A stretch of 64,000 nucleotides of DNA, from assembly GCF_024707545.1 (NCBI RefSeq), contig NZ_CP062229.1:4445501-4509500 (forward strand), in the 5' to 3' direction. The notes under the pieces are model-generated. The model was not told the DNA's origin. It searched no databases and was given only the letters and a program-made list of their open reading frames with translations. This document shows positions 16,481-25,968 of the stretch, piece after piece. The position numbers were made by a program, and so were the translations under genes. The first letter of the stretch is position 1. Each line of letters starts with the position of its first letter. The DNA comes from Mesorhizobium onobrychidis (lineage in GTDB: Bacteria; Pseudomonadota; Alphaproteobacteria; Rhizobiales; Rhizobiaceae).

Positions 16481-17647
16481 ATGAAATTTCGCTTCGCCGC
16501 GCCTCTCGCCGGGCTCCTGGGTTTTGGCCTCCTGCTGCTTTCGCTGGCTCCGGCCGCGGCGCAGCTTTTCGAGACCAAGGCCGCGCAGGCCTTCATGATC
16601 GATGCCGAAACCGGAACGGTGCTGTTTTCCAAGGATGCCGACAGGCCGATTCAGCCGGCGTCGCTGGCCAAGCTGATGACGATGGAGGTGGTTTTCAACG
16701 CCATCAAATCGGGGCGCGTGACGCTCGACGACACATTCGTGGTGAGTGAAAACGCATGGCGCACGGGCGGGGCGCCATCCGGGACGTCGACAATGTTTGC
16801 CAAGCTGAAGTCAACGATCCGGCTTGAAGACCTGATCCAGGGGGTGACTGTTCAGGCCGCCAATGACGGCTGCATCATCATCGCCGAAGGTTTTGCGGGA
16901 TCGGAGGCGAATTTCGCGACTGAGATGACCGAGCGCGCAAGGCAGATTGGCCTCGAGAAATCGACATTCGTCAATTCAACCGGTCTGCCGGCCGACGGTC
17001 AGCAGACGACGGTTCGAGAGCTTGCGCTTCTGGCCCTGCATATCTGGCGCGAGTACCCGGACCTCTATCGCTATTACGGCCGAAAGGATTTCACCTGGAA
17101 CAAGATCACCCAGAGGAACCGCAACCCGCTGCTGGCGATGGATATCGGTGCCGACGGCCTGGCGATCGGCAGGAGCGAGGCATCCGGGTTTGGCGTCGTC
17201 GGCTCGGTCAGCCACAGTGGCAGGCGGGTCATTGCGGCGATGAGCGGCCTGACAAGCGACCGCGAGCGCGCCGAGGAAGCGCGAAAGCTGCTCGACTGGG
17301 GCCTTCGTTCCTTCCAGAAGACCGAGATTTTCGCCAAGGACGAGGTGGTCGGCGAGGCCCAGGTTTTCGGCGGTGTGAAATCCGGCGTGGCGCTGAAGGC
17401 AAAAGCGCCCGTGGTCATCTTCCTGCCCATCGCCAACCGCGACAAGCTGACCGCCAAGATCGTCTATGACGGGCCGGTTGCAGCCCCCGTGGAGGAGGGA
17501 CAACCAGTGGGTGCGCTGCGGGTCTGGATCGGTGATACGCTGAGCCAGGAGACGCCGCTTTTCGCGGCCGAATCGGTTGGCGTCGGCTCGCTGCCGCAAC
17601 GCGCGCTCGATGCCGCTAAGGAACTGGCGGTCGGCTGGCTGCGTTAA
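16481..17647 (+). CDS. D-alanyl-D-alanine carboxypeptidase family (DacC/DacF-like), atypical active site
   Basis: 388 residues. A signal peptide ends near AAAQ. The PBP5-type domain starts at AAQAFMIDAETGTVLF, with the SxxK nucleophile motif in PASLAKLMT (Ser61, Lys64). The second motif, usually SxN, reads AAND (127-130). The third, usually KTG, reads AIG (229-231) inside DGLAIGRSEASGFG. The C-terminal beta-rich domain is present and full length. PBP5 homologues trim the terminal D-Ala of peptidoglycan stem peptides. With SxxK kept but KTG lost, this protein may be a weak enzyme, a beta-lactam-insensitive variant, or a structural penicillin-binding fold. It lies 115 bp after rlpA on the same strand. 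Confidence 0.85.
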   Translation: MKFRFAAPLAGLLGFGLLLLSLAPAAAQLFETKAAQAFMIDAETGTVLFSKDADRPIQPASLAKLMTMEVVFNAIKSGRVTLDDTFVVSENAWRTGGAPSGTSTMFAKLKSTIRLEDLIQGVTVQAANDGCIIIAEGFAGSEANFATEMTERARQIGLEKSTFVNSTGLPADGQQTTVRELALLALHIWREYPDLYRYYGRKDFTWNKITQRNRNPLLAMDIGADGLAIGRSEASGFGVVGSVSHSGRRVIAAMSGLTSDRERAEEARKLLDWGLRSFQKTEIFAKDEVVGEAQVFGGVKSGVALKAKAPVVIFLPIANRDKLTAKIVYDGPVAAPVEEGQPVGALRVWIGDTLSQETPLFAAESVGVGSLPQRALDAAKELAVGWLR

Positions 17648-17694
17648 TGTATGTCGCCCAAAAGTGCGCATCGGTTTTGGGGCACGATATGCAT
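17648..17694. repeat. Dispersed palindromic repeat, family C
   Basis: An imperfect inverted repeat with arms TGTATGTCGCCCAAAA and TTTTGGGGCACGATATGCA directly after the carboxypeptidase stop. It resembles the palindrome at 28748-28787, which shares GCATGTCGC and a CCAAAA core. It may act as a transcript 3' hairpin. Confidence 0.6.
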
Positions 17695-17752
17695 GAAAGG
17701 GGCCGAAAGCGCGTCGCATATCTTCAGACGCGGCTCGCTTTAGCACCACGGC

Positions 17753-18478
17753 GTGGACCTTTTCTCAAGTCAGGACTATTACGGTCCCGCAGCATGGATA
17801 AGGGCTTTGGCATACGGATTTTTCATCACCTTCGAAGGCGGAGAAGGGGCAGGCAAGTCGACGCAGATCGAGCGGCTGGCCAGTAAGATGCGCGCCAAGA
17901 AATACGATGTCCTTGTCACACGTGAGCCGGGCGGCTCGCCGGGCGCAGAGGCGGTGAGGCATGTCCTGCTTTCCGGCGCTGCCGAGCCATTCGGCCCCAG
18001 GATGGAGGCGCTGCTTTTCGCCGCCGCGCGTTCCGACCATGTCGAGCAAGTCATCCGGCCGGCGGTCGAACGCGGCTCGATTGTGCTTTGTGATCGCTTC
18101 ATGGACTCCTCGCGCGTCTACCAGGGCGTCACCGGCGGTCTCGACCCGGTGTTCATGGGCGCGCTGGAAAAGGTCGCCATCAATGGCATGGTGCCCGGCA
18201 TGACGCTGATCTTCGATATCGACCCGGCCGAAGGATTGCGGCGCGCCACGGCACGACGGGGCACCGATGCCGGCGCCGACCGCTTCGAAAAGGAAACGCT
18301 TGATATCCATCAGCGCCGCCGCGAAGCCTTTCTGGCGATCGCCGCGGCAGAGCCCGAGCGCTGCATCGTCGTCGACGCGTCCGCTGACCCCGACACGGTG
18401 GAGAACGTCGTCACCGCCGCCGTATTCGCGGCCCTGGAGACGACGACGCCGGCGCACAGGAAGCAGGCGCCGGGATGA
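17753..18478 (+). CDS. tmk: Thymidylate kinase
   Basis: 241 residues from GTG 17753. [15 protein letters not shown] is the P-loop, [10 protein letters not shown] the nucleotide-contact motif, [12 protein letters not shown] the DRY/H-type motif, and [12 protein letters not shown] the lid region. The enzyme phosphorylates dTMP to dTDP. The N-terminus is odd: family members begin about 5 residues before FITFEGGEG, and here no ATG is in frame. ATG 17794 is out of frame, GTG 17753 has no clear ribosome site, and TTG 17807 (preceded by AAGGG) would give a protein of about 223 residues, close to normal. TTG 17807 may be the true start. The stop overlaps holB by 4 bp. Confidence 0.92.
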   Translation: MDLFSSQDYYGPAAWIRALAYGFFITFEGGEGAGKSTQIERLASKMRAKKYDVLVTREPGGSPGAEAVRHVLLSGAAEPFGPRMEALLFAAARSDHVEQVIRPAVERGSIVLCDRFMDSSRVYQGVTGGLDPVFMGALEKVAINGMVPGMTLIFDIDPAEGLRRATARRGTDAGADRFEKETLDIHQRRREAFLAIAAAEPERCIVVDASADPDTVENVVTAAVFAALETTTPAHRKQAPG

Positions 18479-19530
18479 TTTTCGAACGGATCGCACCAGC
18501 ACAGCACGACACGCTGGACGGCGTACCGGAGCCATCCGAGACGCCGCGTCTGGTCGGGCATGGCCAGGCGGCGAACATGCTGGCGTCAGCCTATCGCTCC
18601 GGGAAGCTGCCGCATGCGCTGATCTTTGTCGGACCGGTCGGCATCGGCAAGGCGACGCTCGCCTTTCACCTGGCGCATCACCTGTTGAAGCATCCGGCGT
18701 TCGAACAGGCGCCGGAGGTCCTTGCCGTTCCCGATCCGGCGTCATCGCTGTTTCGCCAGATCGCCACCGGCGCGCACCCTTCGGTGCTGCATCTGACCCG
18801 CCCGCCGAACGACAAGTCGAAGAGCTTTAAGACGGTCGTCACCGTCGATGAGATCCGCAAAGTCAGCCGCTTCCTGTCGCTGACCTCGCATGACGGCAGC
18901 TACCGGGTGGTGATCGTCGACCCGGCCGACGACATGAATGCCAATGCAGCCAACGCTTTGTTGAAGAATCTTGAAGAACCACCGGCACGCACACTGTTCA
19001 TCCTCATCGTCCATGCGCCGGGCAGCCTTCTGCCGACGATCCGCTCGCGCTGCCAAATGGTGCGGCTGACGCCGCTCGATGCCGCGAGCCTGATGACGGT
19101 TCTGGAGAGCGTCGAACCACCGCCACCGGACGATTCCGCGGAGCGCGCGGCACTGGCCAAGCGGGCAGGGGGCAGCGCGCGCACCGCAATCCTGTTGACG
19201 CAGTATGGCGGGCTGGAAATCGCCGAAACGCTCGACGCTCTGGCGACAGCAAGAAAGAGCGACGTCGCCGGCGCCTATCGCCTCGCGGAGGCGGTCGCCG
19301 GTCGCGACCAGGCGATCCAGTTCGATATCTTCAATCGCCGTGCGCTCGACCTGCTCTCGACCGGTGCAAGCCAGGCCGCGCTGGCGGGCGATCTGGCGCG
19401 GGCCAAAGCGCTGTCGGATACTTGGCACGAGGCTTTGAACGCTATATCTGAAACCGACACCTACAATCTCGATAAGAAGCAGCACGCCTTGACCATGATC
19501 GACCGCCTGAATTCTGCAATGCGAATGTGA
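18475..19530 (+). CDS. holB: DNA polymerase III subunit delta prime
   Basis: 351 residues. The AAA+ clamp-loader fold starts at [38 protein letters not shown], with a P-loop (GPVGIGKAT). It continues with [38 protein letters not shown] (the sensor and SRC-equivalent region) and LPTIRSRCQ. Delta prime is the stator of the clamp loader that places the beta sliding clamp. The ATG overlaps the tmk stop by 4 nt, so translation is coupled; tmk-holB-metG-tatD is a typical proteobacterial order. Confidence 0.93.
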   Translation: MIFERIAPAQHDTLDGVPEPSETPRLVGHGQAANMLASAYRSGKLPHALIFVGPVGIGKATLAFHLAHHLLKHPAFEQAPEVLAVPDPASSLFRQIATGAHPSVLHLTRPPNDKSKSFKTVVTVDEIRKVSRFLSLTSHDGSYRVVIVDPADDMNANAANALLKNLEEPPARTLFILIVHAPGSLLPTIRSRCQMVRLTPLDAASLMTVLESVEPPPPDDSAERAALAKRAGGSARTAILLTQYGGLEIAETLDALATARKSDVAGAYRLAEAVAGRDQAIQFDIFNRRALDLLSTGASQAALAGDLARAKALSDTWHEALNAISETDTYNLDKKQHALTMIDRLNSAMRM

Positions 19531-19611
19531 CGGCCCATCGGGATGGCAATCGCCGTTTCGATACGATATCTCACCGACATCTTTCATTCAGACATTCATG
19601 ACGGCTCATCC

Positions 19612-21165
19612 ATGGCACGCGAAAAATACTACCTCACGACGCCGATTTTCTATCCGAACGGCAAGCCGCATATCGGTCATGCCTACAATGTCATCGCCAG
19701 CGACACGCTGGCCCGCTTCCAGCGGCTCGACGGCAAGGACGTCTTCTTCGTCTCGGGAACCGACGAGCACGGTTTGAAGATGCAGCAGACGGCGGACGCC
19801 GAAGGCCTGACGCCGAAAGCGCTTGCCGATCGCAATTCGGCGATCTTCCGCTCGATGCTTGAAGCGACCGGCTGTTCGAACGACGTTTTCATCCGCACCA
19901 CCGAGGAGCGCCACTACAAGGCCTGCCAGGCGATCTGGACACGCATGGCAGAAAACGGCGACATTTACCTCGACCGCTATAGCGGCTGGTATTCGGTGCG
20001 GCAGGAAGCCTATTTCGACGAGGCCGAAACCAAGGTCGGCGACGACGGCATACGTCGCGAACCGCTCGGCTCGCCTGTCGAATGGACCGAGGAAGAGAGC
20101 TATTTCTTCCGCCTTTCCGCCTATCAGGACAGGCTGCTCGCGCTCTACGAGAACAGCCCCGAATTTGTCGGACCGGCGGAGCGGCGCAACGAAATCATCA
20201 GCTTCGTCAAATCCGGGCTGAAGGATCTGTCGATCTCGCGCACCACGTTCAATTGGGGCGTGCCGGTGCCGGGCGACGACAAGCATGTGATGTATGTCTG
20301 GGTCGATGCACTGACCAACTACATCACCGCTGCCGGTTATCCGGATACGGCCGATGACAGATGGTCCTTCTGGCCGGCGAACGTCCACGTCATCGGCAAG
20401 GACATCGTCCGCTTCCACGCCGTCTACTGGCCTGCCTTCCTGCTGTCGGCAGGGATCGAACTGCCGAAGCGCGTGTTCGCGCATGGCTTTCTATTCAACC
20501 GCGGCGAGAAAATGTCGAAATCGGTCGGCAATGTCGTCGATCCGTTCGTGATGATCGAGCACTACGGCCTCGATCAGGTGCGCTATTTCTTCATGCGCGA
20601 AGTGCCGTTCGGCCAGGACGGCAGCTACAGCCACGAGGCGATCGTCAACCGCACCAATGCCGACCTCGCCAATGATCTCGGCAATCTGGCGCAGCGCTCG
20701 TTGTCGATGATCGCCAAGAACTGCGGCGGCATGGTGCCCATGCGCGGTGAACTGAACGGTGCCGACAAGGCGATCCTCGATCAGGCAAGTGCGGCCCTTG
20801 TCACGGCACGCAAGACGATGGCCGAACAGGGCATCCATCTGGCGCTGGCGGCGATCTTTGGCGTGGTGGCCGAAGCCAACCGCTATTTCGCCGGGCAGGA
20901 GCCATGGGCGCTGAAGAAGACCGATCCCGTGCGCATGGAAACGGTGCTGTGGACGACGGCCGAGGTGATCCGGCGTATCGCGATCCTTTGCCAGCCCGTG
21001 GTCCCGACTTCGGCGGCGAAGCTGCTCGACCTGCTGGCGGTGCCGGCAGACAGCCGTGACTTCGCGCATGTCGTCGAAACTCACGCGCTGGTTTCAGGCA
21101 CGGCTCTGCCAGCGCCGGAACCGGTGTTTCCACGCTATGTCGAGCAAACGGTTGCAAGCGCCTGA
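19612..21165 (+). CDS. metG: Methionyl-tRNA synthetase
   Basis: 517 residues from ATG 19612 ([26 protein letters not shown]). The class I HIGH signature is in PHIGHAYN and KMSKS in [13 protein letters not shown]. The length and absence of the long zinc-knuckle insertion and the C-terminal EMAP domain place it in the short alphaproteobacterial MetRS type. It charges tRNA-Met for initiation and elongation. Longer upstream starts are unlikely because the conserved N-terminus begins at [10 protein letters not shown]. Its stop TGA shares a base with the ATG of the next gene. Confidence 0.96.
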   Translation: MAREKYYLTTPIFYPNGKPHIGHAYNVIASDTLARFQRLDGKDVFFVSGTDEHGLKMQQTADAEGLTPKALADRNSAIFRSMLEATGCSNDVFIRTTEERHYKACQAIWTRMAENGDIYLDRYSGWYSVRQEAYFDEAETKVGDDGIRREPLGSPVEWTEEESYFFRLSAYQDRLLALYENSPEFVGPAERRNEIISFVKSGLKDLSISRTTFNWGVPVPGDDKHVMYVWVDALTNYITAAGYPDTADDRWSFWPANVHVIGKDIVRFHAVYWPAFLLSAGIELPKRVFAHGFLFNRGEKMSKSVGNVVDPFVMIEHYGLDQVRYFFMREVPFGQDGSYSHEAIVNRTNADLANDLGNLAQRSLSMIAKNCGGMVPMRGELNGADKAILDQASAALVTARKTMAEQGIHLALAAIFGVVAEANRYFAGQEPWALKKTDPVRMETVLWTTAEVIRRIAILCQPVVPTSAAKLLDLLAVPADSRDFAHVVETHALVSGTALPAPEPVFPRYVEQTVASA

Positions 21166-21959
21166 TGTTGGTCGACAGTCACTGCCATCTCGACTTTCCG
21201 GATTTCGCAGAGGAGCGGGCGGCCATTGTCGCCCGCGCTTTAGCCGCTGGAATCGGTCGCATGGTGACGATCTCGACGCGTGTGAAGCGGTTCCCACAAA
21301 TACTTGAGATCGCTGAATCTTTCGACGAAGTCTATTGCTCTGTCGGCACCCATCCGCACAACGCCGCTGAAGAGCTGGACGTGACTGTCGAGGAGCTTAT
21401 CCGGCTGTCCGCTCATCGCAAAGTGGTGGCGATCGGCGAGGCCGGGCTCGACTATTTCTACGATCATGCGCCGCGCGATGCGCAGGCGCAGGGCTTTCGT
21501 ACCCACATCGCCGCAGCGCGCGAGACCGGCCTGCCTCTGGTCATCCACTCGCGAGACGCCGACAGCGACATGGCTGATATCCTCGAGGACGAAACAGGGA
21601 AGGGCGCCTTCCCCTTCATCCTGCATTGTTTTTCGTCAGGGCGTAGGTTGGCCGAAGTCGGCGTGGCGCTCGGCGGCTACGTTTCCTTTTCCGGCATCCT
21701 GACGTTCAAGAATTCGGCCGAGCTGCGCGCCATCGCCGTCGATGTGCCACATGATCGCCTGCTGGTCGAAACCGACGCGCCATACCTCGCGCCGATACCG
21801 TTTCGCGGCAAGCGCAACGAGCCTGCTTATGTCGCGCATACAGCCAAGGTGCTGGCCGAAACAATCGGCGTCAGCGAGGCGGAGATCGCTGATGTCACCA
21901 CGGACAATTTCTTCCGGCTGTTCAAGAAGATGCCGCGCCCGAGCGCGCTGAGCGCCTGA
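21165..21959 (+). CDS. TatD-family metal-dependent hydrolase (DNase)
   Basis: 264 residues starting [11 protein letters not shown], with the metal-binding HxH motif, then AIGEAGLDYFYDHAP, PLVIHSRDAD, FILHCFSSG and LLVETDAPYLAP. These are the full TatD set of metal ligands in a TIM barrel. TatD homologues have 3'-5' exonuclease or DNase activity and are thought to act in DNA quality control. It is translationally coupled to metG (TGATG) and followed 3 bp later by the MBL gene. Confidence 0.92.
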   Translation: MLVDSHCHLDFPDFAEERAAIVARALAAGIGRMVTISTRVKRFPQILEIAESFDEVYCSVGTHPHNAAEELDVTVEELIRLSAHRKVVAIGEAGLDYFYDHAPRDAQAQGFRTHIAAARETGLPLVIHSRDADSDMADILEDETGKGAFPFILHCFSSGRRLAEVGVALGGYVSFSGILTFKNSAELRAIAVDVPHDRLLVETDAPYLAPIPFRGKRNEPAYVAHTAKVLAETIGVSEAEIADVTTDNFFRLFKKMPRPSALSA

Positions 21960-21962
21960 CGC

Positions 21963-22781
21963 ATGAGCGACCGGCTGCGCCTCACCATTCTCGGCTGCGG
22001 CTCATCGCCGGGCACGCCGCGCATCACTGGTGACTGGGGCAATTGCGATCCGGCCAATCCGAGGAACCGGCGCATGCGCACCGCAGCGCTCATCGAGCGG
22101 ATAGCGGCAAACGGGGACAGGACCACAGTCGTCATCGACACCGGGCCGGATTTCCGCGAGCAGATGCTGCTGGCATCGGTCAGGCGCATCGATGCGGTCG
22201 TCTATACGCATCCGCATGCCGACCATATCCACGGCATCGACGATTTGCGCGGCTTCGTGCTCGAGCAGCGTCATCTGATCGATGTCCACGCCGACCAGCC
22301 CACGATGCTGCGGTTACAGGAAGCGTTCGGCTATTGTTTCGAAACACCGCTAGGCAGTTCTTATCCGCCCATCGTCGAGCCCCATATCATCGACCACGCC
22401 AGGCCGGTCGTGATCGAAGGCGAGGGGGGTGCCCTCACCCTCGAGCCGCTGCCGCAGATCCACGGTGACATCATATCGCTTGGTTTTCGCATCGGCGGGC
22501 TCGCCTATTGCCCCGATATCAGTGATTTCCCCGACGCCACGGCCGAACGGCTGCGCGGTCTGCACATGCTGGTCATCGACGCGCTGCAATACAGGACGCA
22601 TCCGAGCCATCTTTCGCTCGGTCAGGCACTCGACTGGATCGAAAAACTTGCGCCGAAAAAGGCCGTGCTGACGCATATGCATGTGCCGCTCGACTACGCC
22701 ACGGTGATGGCCGAGACGCCGGCCAACGTCGAACCTGCTCATGATGGTATGACGATCGAAATCCCTCTTGAATCATCATGA
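21963..22781 (+). CDS. MBL-fold metallo-hydrolase (PhnP/RNase Z-like)
   Basis: 272 residues. LTILGCGSSPGTPRITGDWGNCDP at the N-terminus and THPHADHIHGIDDLR with the HxHxDH zinc motif define a beta-lactamase-fold hydrolase. Downstream ligands include the histidine in HGDIISLGF, the aspartate in YCPDISDFP and the late histidine in LTHMHVPLDY. The layout matches PhnP-type phosphodiesterases that act on cyclic ribose phosphates or nucleotides. No phn genes are near, so the substrate is unknown. Only 3 bp separate it from the TatD gene, indicating one operon. Confidence 0.88.
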   Translation: MSDRLRLTILGCGSSPGTPRITGDWGNCDPANPRNRRMRTAALIERIAANGDRTTVVIDTGPDFREQMLLASVRRIDAVVYTHPHADHIHGIDDLRGFVLEQRHLIDVHADQPTMLRLQEAFGYCFETPLGSSYPPIVEPHIIDHARPVVIEGEGGALTLEPLPQIHGDIISLGFRIGGLAYCPDISDFPDATAERLRGLHMLVIDALQYRTHPSHLSLGQALDWIEKLAPKKAVLTHMHVPLDYATVMAETPANVEPAHDGMTIEIPLESS

Positions 22782-22796
22782 TCGGTTCGGTTCTTC

Positions 22797-23267
22797 ATGG
22801 CTGGTAGCATTGATCGTGTGACCAAGGCAGCAGCCGATTCTGGTCTCGACATCGAGATCAGGCGCATGGGTGCCTCGACACGCACCGCCGAGGAAGCCGC
22901 CGCGCAATGCGGCTGCACGGTTGCACAGATCGTCAAATCGTTGGTTTTCCAAGGAGAAGCCAGCGGAAAACTGTTTCTCTTCCTGGTCTCCGGCTCCAAC
23001 CAGCTCGATCTCGCCAAGGCTGCCGCGCTGACCGGCGAGCCGCTGAACCGCGCCGACCCGCGGCAGATCCGCGAGAAGACCGGCTTTGCCATCGGCGGCG
23101 TAGCGCCGATCGGCCATCTGATTGCGATCCCGGCGTTCGCCGACGAAACGCTGCTCGGTTTCGATCGCGTATGGGCAGCGGCCGGCGCGCACGACGCGGT
23201 GTTCGCCGCCGAGCCACACGCAATGCTCAAGGCGGCGCAGGCTCTCGTCGCGACGCTGACGACCTGA
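22797..23267 (+). CDS. YbaK/ProX-family aminoacyl-tRNA deacylase
   Basis: 156 residues matching the YbaK/prolyl-tRNA synthetase-associated domain: TRTAEEAAAQCGCTVAQIVKSLVF with the conserved lysine, LVSGSNQLDLAKAA, and GFAIGGVAPIGH. These proteins hydrolyse mischarged Cys- or Ala-tRNA-Pro. The start at ATG 22797 is 15 bp after the MBL gene, so it may be the last gene of the tmk-holB-metG-tatD operon. Its short length and lack of extra domains are normal for the family. Confidence 0.88.
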   Translation: MAGSIDRVTKAAADSGLDIEIRRMGASTRTAEEAAAQCGCTVAQIVKSLVFQGEASGKLFLFLVSGSNQLDLAKAAALTGEPLNRADPRQIREKTGFAIGGVAPIGHLIAIPAFADETLLGFDRVWAAAGAHDAVFAAEPHAMLKAAQALVATLTT

Positions 23268-23290
23268 GTCGAACACGCCCGCTATCGCAG

Positions 23291-23950
23291 CTATTCGGCG
23301 GCGACCGCAGTGTGAGCGGGCGGCAACATGATGTCGGGCACAACCGGCGCGAACAACATCTTCACGAAGCTGCGGAAGGCGAGGATCTGGCGTTCGAGGA
23401 CACGGGGATCGCCAAGCCCCCGGGACATGATGATGCCGCCATCAATCACGCAGGAGAACATGATGGCCACGTCGTCGAGGTCCATGCCTTTGCGGGCAGA
23501 ATAAACGGCCGCAATCTCATTCAGCGCATCGCGAAACCGCCCGTTCCAGGAGCGTACGGCGTCGGAGGCGATGTCGCGAACGTTGCGGTCGAAGAGGCGC
23601 TCCTGATAGGTGAACGTCGCGATCAGGCAGCCGGGGTGGCCGTTCGGCAGATCACCCATCAGCTCGGCAAGCAGCTTGAGCGTGATCAGGAACGACTGCA
23701 ACGGATCATCGGACAACTGCCGGCCGCGGTGAAACACATCATCGAAGATGCGGTCGTTCTCCTCGACGTAGCGCAGCATCAAGGCGCGGGCGAGTTCGTT
23801 CTTGTCCTTGAAATGATAGAAGAAGCCGCTCTTGGTGATGCCGGCTTCGGCGATCACCTCCTCGATGGACGTCGCGCCGAACCCCTTGGCGAGCACCGAG
23901 GCCTCGGCGATCTCCAGAATGCGTTCGCGCGTTTCCGCACCCTTGCGCAT
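23291..23950 (-). CDS. TetR/AcrR-family transcriptional regulator
   Basis: 219 residues. The N-terminal helix-turn-helix is clear: ETRERILEIAEASVLAKGF, TSIEEVIAEAGITKSGFFYHFKDKNELARAL. The C-terminal ligand domain resembles TetR_C of the YxaF/AcuR sort. It is divergent from the homocysteine S-methyltransferase gene, with a 243-bp gap that contains the palindrome TACCG-G-CGGTA close to its own start. Autorepression and control of the divergent gene are plausible. The inducer cannot be inferred. Confidence 0.88.
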   Translation of the reverse strand: MRKGAETRERILEIAEASVLAKGFGATSIEEVIAEAGITKSGFFYHFKDKNELARALMLRYVEENDRIFDDVFHRGRQLSDDPLQSFLITLKLLAELMGDLPNGHPGCLIATFTYQERLFDRNVRDIASDAVRSWNGRFRDALNEIAAVYSARKGMDLDDVAIMFSCVIDGGIIMSRGLGDPRVLERQILAFRSFVKMLFAPVVPDIMLPPAHTAVAAE

Positions 23951-23974
23951 GACCGAATGCCCTCAAATTTACTG

Positions 23975-23985
23975 TACCGGCGGTA
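23975..23985. promoter_or_regulatory. Probable TetR operator half or core
   Basis: TACCG-G-CGGTA, a perfect 11-bp palindrome inside ACTGTACCGGCGGTATGG, sits 25 bp upstream of the TetR gene start. The sequence ACTGTACCG resembles operators of related alphaproteobacterial TetR proteins; assignment to this regulator is from position only. Confidence 0.45.
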
Positions 23986-24193
23986 TGGTTTTCACCCCAG
24001 CCAACATCGGCACCGATAGCAATAAGGCCGGCCCAGCGCGGCTATCCGTCTGTTATTGCTGCGGTTTCCGCTTCGGTGGAGTACCGGACCACAAGCCTTC
24101 TACCGCACCGGCGGCACGTGCTGCTAAAACTTGGCTATTCCGAACCGGCCGCCACCAAGGCGGCACGGTGTTATCTTACCACTGGAGACAAAC

Positions 24194-25141
24194 ATGGCCA
24201 AGTACCGCCTGAATCTGCCGCAACTCGCCAACAGAAAATTCCTGAGCGATGGCGGCATGGAAACGACCCTCATCTTTCACGAAGGCCTCGACCTTCCGCA
24301 TTTTGCTTCATTCACGCTGATGGCGACGCCTGAAGGCCGGCAGAAGCTGAGGGAATATTACGTCCGTTATCTTACCATAGCGCGCAGAAGCGGGACCGGC
24401 TTCATCCTCGACACGCCGACGTGGCGGGCCAACCCGGATTGGGGAACCTTGCTCGGCTACGGGCCGGAAGCGCTACGCGCCGTCAACGAGAGCTCGATCG
24501 AGCTTCTTCTCGACCTGCGCAAAGAGTTTGAGACCGCCGAAACGCCGTGCGTCATCAGCGGCGCGATCGGACCGCGCGGCGACGGCTACAAAGCCGGCAC
24601 GATGGATGCTAACGAGGCGGAAGCCTATCACGCGGCGCAAATCGAGAGTTTCGCGCGGACCGAGGCCGACATGGTGGCAGCCTATACGCTCACCAATTTC
24701 AACGAGGCAATCGGCGTGGCGCGGGCGGCCAAGGCGCATGAGATGCCGTGCATGATCTCGTTCACCGTGGAGACGGACGGGAAGCTGGTGACCGGGATGG
24801 CGCTCGGCGAGGCGATTGACAGGGTCGACGACGCGACAGACGGTGCGCCGGCCTACTATTTGATCAACTGCGCCCATCCGACGCATTTCATGCAGGCGCT
24901 GAAAAAGGGCGAGCGCTGGCTCGATCGCGTTTATGGCGTAAAGGCGAACGCTTCGGCCAAAAGCCATGCCGAACTGGACGAATCGGAAACGCTCGACGCC
25001 GGCGACCCGGACGATCTCGGGCGGCGCTACAGCAGGCTGACAGCTTCGTTTCCGACGATGCGCATCCTGGGCGGCTGCTGCGGCACCGACCACCGGCACA
25101 TCGCGGCGATCTGCGAGGCCTGCGTGCCGCAAGCGGCGTAG
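24194..25141 (+). CDS. Homocysteine S-methyltransferase family protein
   Basis: 315 residues from ATG 24194 (GGAGAC just upstream). FLSDGGMETTLIFHEGLDLP is the N-terminal signature. NCAHP and GGCCGTDHRH supply the three zinc-binding cysteines of the Pfam S-methyl_trans barrel, and SGAIGPRGDGY and TLTNFNEAIG are conserved barrel segments. Members transfer a methyl group from S-methylmethionine, betaine or another donor to homocysteine. The donor for this one is unknown. No methionine-pathway neighbours are present and no SAM riboswitch could be recognised upstream. The divergent TetR may control it. Confidence 0.88.
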   Translation: MAKYRLNLPQLANRKFLSDGGMETTLIFHEGLDLPHFASFTLMATPEGRQKLREYYVRYLTIARRSGTGFILDTPTWRANPDWGTLLGYGPEALRAVNESSIELLLDLRKEFETAETPCVISGAIGPRGDGYKAGTMDANEAEAYHAAQIESFARTEADMVAAYTLTNFNEAIGVARAAKAHEMPCMISFTVETDGKLVTGMALGEAIDRVDDATDGAPAYYLINCAHPTHFMQALKKGERWLDRVYGVKANASAKSHAELDESETLDAGDPDDLGRRYSRLTASFPTMRILGGCCGTDHRHIAAICEACVPQAA

Positions 25142-25321
25142 GAACCTGTCCCAGGAGACGCAACGCTACCAACCGCAGTTCCGCTGGTTCCAAGGAACAA
25201 GCAGCTGCGGTTGGGGCCGAAAAGCAACGCAATCAAAACGCACCTCAGTTCCATAACCTATCTTATGCGACTTTCTCACTGCAACTGTAGCAGCCATATT
25301 GGGATGCGAAAGTTCAGCATT

Positions 25322-25828
25322 TTAGAGAGGCGGTAGTCCCCGGCTTTCACGGTAGCCGGGCGGATCTTCAACCACCACCATTGCTATTTTTTGTTGGACA
25401 ACGACGAAGCGCAGTACGTTTGATGCCAGCATGAACTCCGTTGGCTTGGCGCATTTCCACTCAACTTTAACAACGTCGGCATCAACACCTGTGTCGCTAG
25501 TGACTTTTCGTTCTGTTTGAATGAGAAACTTCGAACAATCCGATTCCGGAAGATGTTTTACAAACTCCGGAAAAACCCCCGCCAAATCCGCGCCGAAGTC
25601 AAATATGATCCAGGCTGCATCAGGTGCCAGGAAAGTTTTGGCCTTGTCCGGATTTTCGATCGAGAGGCTAATATAGTTCTCGACGAGTTGGGCAGGCGCG
25701 AGGTCGGAAGCGCTCGCAGCGGCGATGGAAAGGCAAGTAGCGGTCGCCAGCACGACGCAGCTTAACTTCGTGGCGAGCGGCAGCGGTCCTTCTGAGGCAA
25801 CAGTTTCGTTGGCCCGGTGATCGCTCAA
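25322..25828 (-). CDS. Exported hypothetical protein, possibly NTF2-like
   Basis: 168 residues. A signal-peptide-like hydrophobic stretch (LSCVVLATATCLSIAAASASD) is preceded by about 22 polar residues, so the true start may be further downstream. The mature segment reads LAPAQLVENYISLSIENPDKAKTFLAPDAAWIIFDFGADLAG, similar in pattern to the first helix and strands of SnoaL/NTF2-like proteins. Two cysteines (SDCSKF, EWKCAKP) could pair. Base composition is less GC-rich than its neighbours, hinting at horizontal origin. No function is recognised. Confidence 0.6.
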   Translation of the reverse strand: MSDHRANETVASEGPLPLATKLSCVVLATATCLSIAAASASDLAPAQLVENYISLSIENPDKAKTFLAPDAAWIIFDFGADLAGVFPEFVKHLPESDCSKFLIQTERKVTSDTGVDADVVKVEWKCAKPTEFMLASNVLRFVVVQQKIAMVVVEDPPGYRESRGLPPL

Positions 25829-25968
25829 ATCTGTCAGTCCGATTTAGAGTAGACGCAGTATGACTACGCTTACTGATGGAAGGCAACATCCGCGATGCGG
25901 CCACGACAATGATGACCGGTACCGCTCAAGGCGGCGCGCTCAACTCATTTCGAGCGGATCAGACCCCG

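Noticed and set aside
23951..24193. Possible SAM-type riboswitch before the homocysteine S-methyltransferase
   Set aside because: CTGCTAAAAC and GC-rich stems were seen, but the pseudoknot pattern of SAM-II or other SAM classes could not be matched.
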